Below, piece after piece: positions 8,760 through 10,744 of a stretch of DNA of 10,744 bases. The stretch's first letter is position 1. Every line of letters begins with the position of its first letter. The translations under genes were made by a program, and so were the position numbers. The stretch is from Prevotellaceae bacterium (lineage in GTDB: Bacteria > Bacteroidota > Bacteroidia > Bacteroidales > UBA932): assembly GCA_031258755.1 (NCBI GenBank), contig JAIRMK010000018.1, positions 1 through 10,744 on the forward strand. Direction: 5' to 3'. The notes beneath the pieces are model-generated. The model saw only the letters and a list, made by a program, of their open reading frames with translations, was not told where the DNA came from and searched no databases.

Positions 8760-8776
8760 TTTAGGGTTTTAATACA

Positions 8777-8784
8777 TAACTTTG
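8777..8784 (+). promoter_or_regulatory. Bacteroidetes -7 promoter element for the small secreted-peptide gene
   Basis: TAACTTTG matches TAnnTTTG exactly and lies 31 bp before the ATG at 8816, leaving a short A/T-rich leader. No well-placed TTTG is present at -33; the nearest upstream TTTG (8745-8748) is 28 bp away, too far, and overlaps the 14-bp palindrome. A weak -33 next to a palindrome would fit an activator-dependent promoter. Confidence 0.5.
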
Positions 8785-8815
8785 TTTTCGTAAAAATCTT
8801 TTAAAATTTATTATT

Positions 8816-9046
8816 ATGAAAACGAAGAAGACAACATTATTCACCGCGCTGGCTTTTGCCTTATTGATGAGTTTGGGAACTACGGTATATGCCGGCTTTA
8901 ATTATCCTATTGATGACCCTATTGTTGATCCTGATTTGCTGGACCGCCCGCGTATATCACTACAAAATAAGAAGTGCACAATAAATAAATTGGATTGTGA
9001 AAAGAAGCAACTAACATCTCATTGCCTTTTCAAGTTTTTCCTGTAA
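8816..9046 (+). CDS. Small secreted protein, possibly truncated
   Basis: A 76-residue ORF with a convincing signal peptide: MKTKK, a hydrophobic core (LFTALAFALLMSLGTT) and VYA before GF at about residue 26. The mature start is acidic and proline-rich (PIDDPIVDPDLLDRPR). After about residue 50 the sequence becomes Lys/Cys/Asn-rich (QNKKCTINKLDCEKK), ends in CLFKFFL and shows no evident domain. The N-terminal half resembles small exported Bacteroidales proteins of the DUF3244 type, which normally continue into a beta-sandwich of 60-80 further residues. The continuation is absent here and no other frame restores it clearly, so this may be a degraded gene or a genuinely short peptide. A -7 box and palindrome lie upstream and an intrinsic terminator follows at 9092, so it looks like a free-standing transcription unit. 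Confidence 0.6.
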   Translation: MKTKKTTLFTALAFALLMSLGTTVYAGFNYPIDDPIVDPDLLDRPRISLQNKKCTINKLDCEKKQLTSHCLFKFFL

Positions 9047-9090
9047 ACCCTGTGTCTTTCTTACGAAAGGCAATCTTACAGGAGGAGACA
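9021..9090 (+). other. Interleaved inverted repeats with pseudoknot-like topology
   Basis: ATTGCCTTT (9021-9029) is the exact complement of AAAGGCAAT (9066-9074). CCTGTAA (9040-9046), which contains the stop codon of the small ORF, is the complement of TTACAGG (9076-9082). The two pairings cross, as in an H-type pseudoknot. Competing helices are possible: CTTTC/GAAAG (9056-9060 with 9065-9069), CCTGT/ACAGG (9049-9053 with 9078-9082) and TGTCT/AGACA (9053-9057 with 9086-9090). The complementarities are seen directly; folding in RNA is inferred. Confidence 0.45.
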
Positions 9091-9091
9091 G

Positions 9092-9118
9092 AAAACGACG
9101 CCATCCGGCGTCGTTTTT
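9092..9118 (+). terminator. Rho-independent terminator after the small secreted-peptide gene
   Basis: A perfect GC-rich stem (ACGACGCC at 9095-9102 with GGCGTCGT at 9107-9114) closes an ATCC tetraloop, extended by A-T pairs and followed by a T tract (9114-9118). It is 46 bp past the stop at 9046. The upstream A run gives a T tract on the other strand, so it may terminate in both directions. Confidence 0.9.
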
Positions 9119-9158
9119 ATTTGTTTGTGATAATGTGCGGGTTAAAATTTCGTAATGA

Positions 9159-9181
9159 TTTAACTTTCTAAGTCAAAATTA
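9159..9181 (-). repeat. Left copy of a 23-bp inverted repeat with a -7-like box
   Basis: This copy matches the reverse complement of 9448-9470 at 21 of 23 positions, including a 15-bp perfect core (ACTTTCTAAGTCAAA). It is itself a near-palindrome, with seven-base arms around TTCTA and one mismatch. Read on the minus strand its inner end is TAATTTTG (9181 to 9174), a TAnnTTTG match pointing left, toward the terminator at 9092-9118. Confidence 0.85.
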
Positions 9182-9313
9182 TTTATAAATCACAGTACAA
9201 GTGTAAGAAAAAAAAATAATATAACAACAAATATTTAATAAAAAATATTTAACATAATTTCTAATATGGTGTAATTCAGCATTATATTTTTTCATGATTT
9301 TGAGAAAAATATT

Positions 9314-9337
9314 TTTTCTTACCCCTTTTCTTACCCC
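9314..9337 (+). repeat. 12-bp perfect tandem duplication
   Basis: TTTTCTTACCCC occurs twice back to back (9314-9325 and 9326-9337) in the middle of the AT-rich block. The short C runs stand out from the surrounding A/T sequence. Function unknown; it could be slippage or a pair of protein-binding sites. Confidence 0.85.
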
Positions 9338-9447
9338 ATAAAATTTACAAAACTGACTGTGGGTATTTAATTTATATTATTAGAATAAGCTTTTATCCTC
9401 AAAAATTCTTCCCCCAGTTTATCTTATCTATTTATAATATAGGTGGT

Positions 9448-9470
9448 TAAATTTGACTTAGAAAGTCAAA
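9448..9470 (+). repeat. Right copy of the 23-bp inverted repeat: palindrome overlapping a -7 box
   Basis: The palindrome TTTGACTTAGAAAGTCAAA (9452-9470) has perfect seven-base arms around TAGAA and is preceded by TAAA. TAAATTTG at 9448-9455 is an exact TAnnTTTG match pointing right toward the ATG at 9480, so the -7 box overlaps the palindrome. It is the inverted partner of 9159-9181. The repeat is certain; promoter or operator roles are inferred, as no -33 TTTG is visible at normal spacing. Confidence 0.8.
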
Positions 9471-9479
9471 CCAAAAAAA

Positions 9480-9911
9480 ATGAAAACCTCACCTTATATC
9501 CCCTCTTCCTTTAACGAAAGCGCACGCGAATATTGCGAATCTACACGCATAAATTGTCTGTTTACGCGCGAACATTGCGAATCTACGCGCGTAAATTATC
9601 CGTTTACGCGCGAATATTGCGAATCTACGCGCATAAATTATCCGTTTACGCGCGAACATTGTGAATTTACGCGCACAAATTGTCTGTTTACGCGCGAACA
9701 TTGTGAATTTACGCGCACAAATTATCCGTTTACGCGCGAACATTGTGAATCTACGCGCACAAATTATCCGTTTACGCGCGAATATTGTGAATTTACGCGC
9801 GTAAATCCTTATCATTCGCTGAACATTTTTAAAAACAAAAAATATGTCGAACATCAGAAGCACCATGAACAAGCCGGACGCACAATTCCTGGCACAAGCA
9901 AACACTATTGA
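9480..9911 (+). CDS. Possible heptad-repeat protein over the 21-bp array (doubtful gene)
   Basis: A 143-residue ORF starting at an ATG after an A8 run, 24 bp past a TAnnTTTG box. Residues about 15-110 are a tandem seven-residue repeat of the form (S/F)TR(E/I/V/T)(H/Y/N)(C/Y)(E/L/P), alternating as a 14-residue dimer (CESTRxNxxFTREx) rich in Cys, Arg and aromatic residues. There is no signal peptide or recognisable domain. The last 23 codons overlap the start of the next gene in another frame. A 21-bp repeat keeps whole frames open automatically: the minus strand also carries a long repetitive ORF here (9489-9995, FARK-type repeats), so openness is weak evidence of coding. It may be a DNA-level repeat and not a gene. 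Confidence 0.35.
   Translation: MKTSPYIPSSFNESAREYCESTRINCLFTREHCESTRVNYPFTREYCESTRINYPFTREHCEFTRTNCLFTREHCEFTRTNYPFTREHCESTRTNYPFTREYCEFTRVNPYHSLNIFKNKKYVEHQKHHEQAGRTIPGTSKHY
9521..9806. repeat. 21-bp tandem array with exact phasing (42-bp A/B dimers)
   Basis: The motif TAC(G/A)CGC begins at 9542, 9563, 9584, 9605, 9626, 9647, 9668, 9689, 9710, 9731, 9752, 9773 and 9794: thirteen copies at exactly 21-bp intervals. A degenerate fourteenth (CGCACGC at 9521) comes first. Units alternate between an A type (TTTACGCGCGAA followed by yATTGyGAA) and a B type (TACGCGC, then yAAATTrTCyG), giving a 42-bp higher-order period. The core is nearly self-complementary (TTTACGCGCGTAAA at 9792-9805 is a perfect palindrome). 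Variation is mostly C/T and A/G changes. There are no unique spacers, so it is not a CRISPR array. Confidence 0.95.
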
Positions 9912-10497
9912 CGAGCAATGCCATGCGCACCTCGAATGGAACATCGACCCCCAGCGGCAGAGCGCTCTCGACACGCTGCTAAGTAACGCCAACAACTCCT
10001 ACAAGCTCCATCTGGACAAAGCTACCAAGAACGCCATCACTGCAGCCAACAAAAAGAAGGACTTTGGCGAGTTGAAACACTTCCTCGGAACGTTTATCGA
10101 CTATCTGGAAGTGAACACCGACGTGCCCGACGCGGCGCTCCAATTCATGGGACTGCGCTCGCGCGAACACCACGCAAACCAACCCCTGCCGCGCCCCGAC
10201 AAGCAGCCGGTACTCTCGATAGTAAAGCTGCACGACGAGTTTACCGTGTATGCCGCACAGCCCGAGCACGACCAGCCCACCGCCGGCGTAGCTCCCGCGC
10301 GCTACCACGCCTTCATGATACGCATCAGGCATGAGGGCGAGGACAGCTACCAAACGGTGGTGTCCACCCGCCTGCACCACACCCTCTTTTTTGAACGCAC
10401 CGACGAGGGAAAGCGCATCTTCATCTCGGCCGCATGGGTCAACCCGCGCCTCGAGCCCGGCCCATGGTGCGAAGAAATCCCGGAAGTTATCGGATAA
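9844..10497 (+). CDS. Uncharacterised 217-residue Bacteroidetes protein
   Basis: I cannot assign a function. The protein has no signal peptide or membrane segment. Residues 1-100 look helical (SALDTLLSNANNSYKLHLDKATKNAITAAN; FLGTFIDYLEVNTDVPDAALQFMGL). A proline-rich hinge follows (about 107-120), then a beta-rich C-terminal half with VLSIVKLHDEFTVYA, FMIRIRHEG and a final ISAAWVNPRLEPGPWCEEIPEVIG that resembles the last strands of a fibronectin III-like fold. Similar helix-plus-sandwich proteins of about 200 residues are, to my recollection, common and unnamed in Bacteroidetes. Codons are strongly C-ending, and GC is clearly above that of the upstream genes and far above the flanking spacer, which suggests transfer or different expression. 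The ATG at 9844 follows an A-rich leader; a second in-frame ATG at 9865 is possible. It lies directly after the 21-bp array and 40 bp before the SusC-like gene. Confidence 0.8.
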   Translation: MSNIRSTMNKPDAQFLAQANTIDEQCHAHLEWNIDPQRQSALDTLLSNANNSYKLHLDKATKNAITAANKKKDFGELKHFLGTFIDYLEVNTDVPDAALQFMGLRSREHHANQPLPRPDKQPVLSIVKLHDEFTVYAAQPEHDQPTAGVAPARYHAFMIRIRHEGEDSYQTVVSTRLHHTLFFERTDEGKRIFISAAWVNPRLEPGPWCEEIPEVIG

Positions 10498-10537
10498 ACA
10501 CATATGAATTTAAAATCTAACACTAAATTAAATTATT

Positions 10538-10744
10538 ATGAAATGTTTTAAAAAGAAAGTACATTTATTTTTATGGCTGTTTCTGTTGCCTGTTATCACA
10601 TTTGCACAGACTGCCATCACCGGCACGGTGATCGACGCTGCCGGCGAAACTGTTATCGGCGCCAACGTAGTAGAACGCGGCACACGAAACAGCACTGTAA
10701 CCGATGCAAACGGACGCTTCACGCTCACCGTAGCCGAAGGCGCC
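10538..10744 (+). CDS. SusC/RagA-family TonB-linked outer membrane receptor (5' end, partial)
   Basis: The first 69 codons of a gene that continues past the window. It begins MKCFKKKVHLFLWLFLL, a signal peptide ending near TFA before QT (about residue 23). A carboxypeptidase-regulatory-like domain follows, with the sequence pattern usual at the N-terminus of SusC-type receptors: ITGTVIDAAGETVIGANV, then ERGT and TDANGRFTLTV. Such receptors import glycans, peptides or other large nutrients across the outer membrane with a SusD-like lipoprotein, normally encoded next. Other CRD-bearing TonB receptors start the same way, so the family is likely and the substrate unknown. The leader (10498-10537) is A/T-rich without an obvious TAnnTTTG box, so transcription may come from upstream. 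Confidence 0.82.
   Translation, partial: MKCFKKKVHLFLWLFLLPVITFAQTAITGTVIDAAGETVIGANVVERGTRNSTVTDANGRFTLTVAEGA

Larger units (their letters stand above)
9119..9479. other. AT-rich gene-free stretch
   Basis: About 360 bp with no credible ORF on either strand and very low GC by eye, dominated by A/T runs. It holds the two inverted 23-bp elements (9159-9181 and 9448-9470), a 12-bp tandem duplication (9314-9337) and two outward-facing TAnnTTTG boxes inside the inverted elements. I saw no tRNA, recognisable riboswitch or transposase remnant. Confidence 0.7.

Noticed and set aside
9012..9165. Out-of-frame continuation of the small secreted protein (open frame through the terminator)
   Set aside because: The frame translates through the terminator hairpin with no resemblance to a beta-sandwich domain, so it is probably a chance open frame.
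9159..9470. Insertion sequence or MITE bounded by the 23-bp inverted repeats
   Set aside because: No target-site duplication is visible outside the repeats and the interior has no transposase remnant; a regulatory or invertible segment explains the promoter boxes better.
9521..9806. CRISPR array
   Set aside because: The 21-bp units abut each other with no unique spacers, and there are no cas genes in the window.
9489..9995. Minus-strand 168-aa ORF with FARK-type repeats
   Set aside because: It is the shadow of a 21-bp repeat that keeps frames open, runs antisense into the well-supported 9844 gene, and has no promoter-like box or leader that I could see.

Overview
The window looks like a chromosomal segment from a member of the Bacteroidetes, most likely the order Bacteroidales. 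The evidence is: start codons preceded by A/T-rich leaders without Shine-Dalgarno sequences; several matches to the Bacteroidetes -7 promoter element TAnnTTTG; a PorE-like TPR/PD40/CRD/OmpA protein; a membrane-spanning TPR regulator with a LuxR-like C-terminus; and the beginning of a SusC/RagA TonB-linked receptor. A genus cannot be assigned from sequence inspection alone.

Layout. (1) 33-3788 encodes a very large (1251 aa) secreted OmpA-family protein with TPRs, PD40 beta-propeller repeats, four carboxypeptidase-regulatory-like (CRD) domains separated by Pro/Glu/Val linkers, and a C-terminal peptidoglycan-binding OmpA domain. One linker contains a nearly perfect 60-bp tandem repeat. A strong intrinsic terminator (3812-3844) closes this unit. 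(2) A new promoter (-7 box 3867-3874) leads into a tightly packed operon (gaps 6, 4 and 1 bp): pdxA (pyridoxal phosphate synthesis), rnhA (RNase HI), nadB (L-aspartate oxidase, NAD synthesis) and a lipoprotein-like TPR/transmembrane/HTH regulator. (3) After a 175-bp spacer with a -7 box and a 14-bp palindrome comes a short secreted-peptide gene (8816-9046), which may be the remnant of a longer one. It is followed by a stretch of interleaved inverted repeats and an intrinsic terminator (9092-9118).

(4) 9119-9479 is a very AT-rich, gene-free stretch. It is bounded by two inverted copies of a 23-bp element (21/23 matching). Each copy holds a (near-)palindrome and an outward-facing TAnnTTTG box. 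(5) 9521-9806 is a 21-bp tandem array: 13 consecutive TAC(G/A)CGC motifs at exactly 21-bp spacing plus one degenerate leading unit, organised as alternating A/B units of a 42-bp dimer. The array is open in several frames, including a possible 143-aa heptad-repeat protein. (6) 9844-10497 encodes a 217-aa uncharacterised protein with visibly more GC-rich codon use. It is followed by the first 69 codons of a SusC-like receptor that runs off the window.

The left 8.6 kb is recognisable cell-envelope and cofactor biology. The unexplained part is 8.64-9.85 kb: a candidate regulator target gene, an inverted-repeat-bounded AT-rich block with promoters in its ends, and a helically phased 21-bp array directly in front of a compositionally distinct gene.
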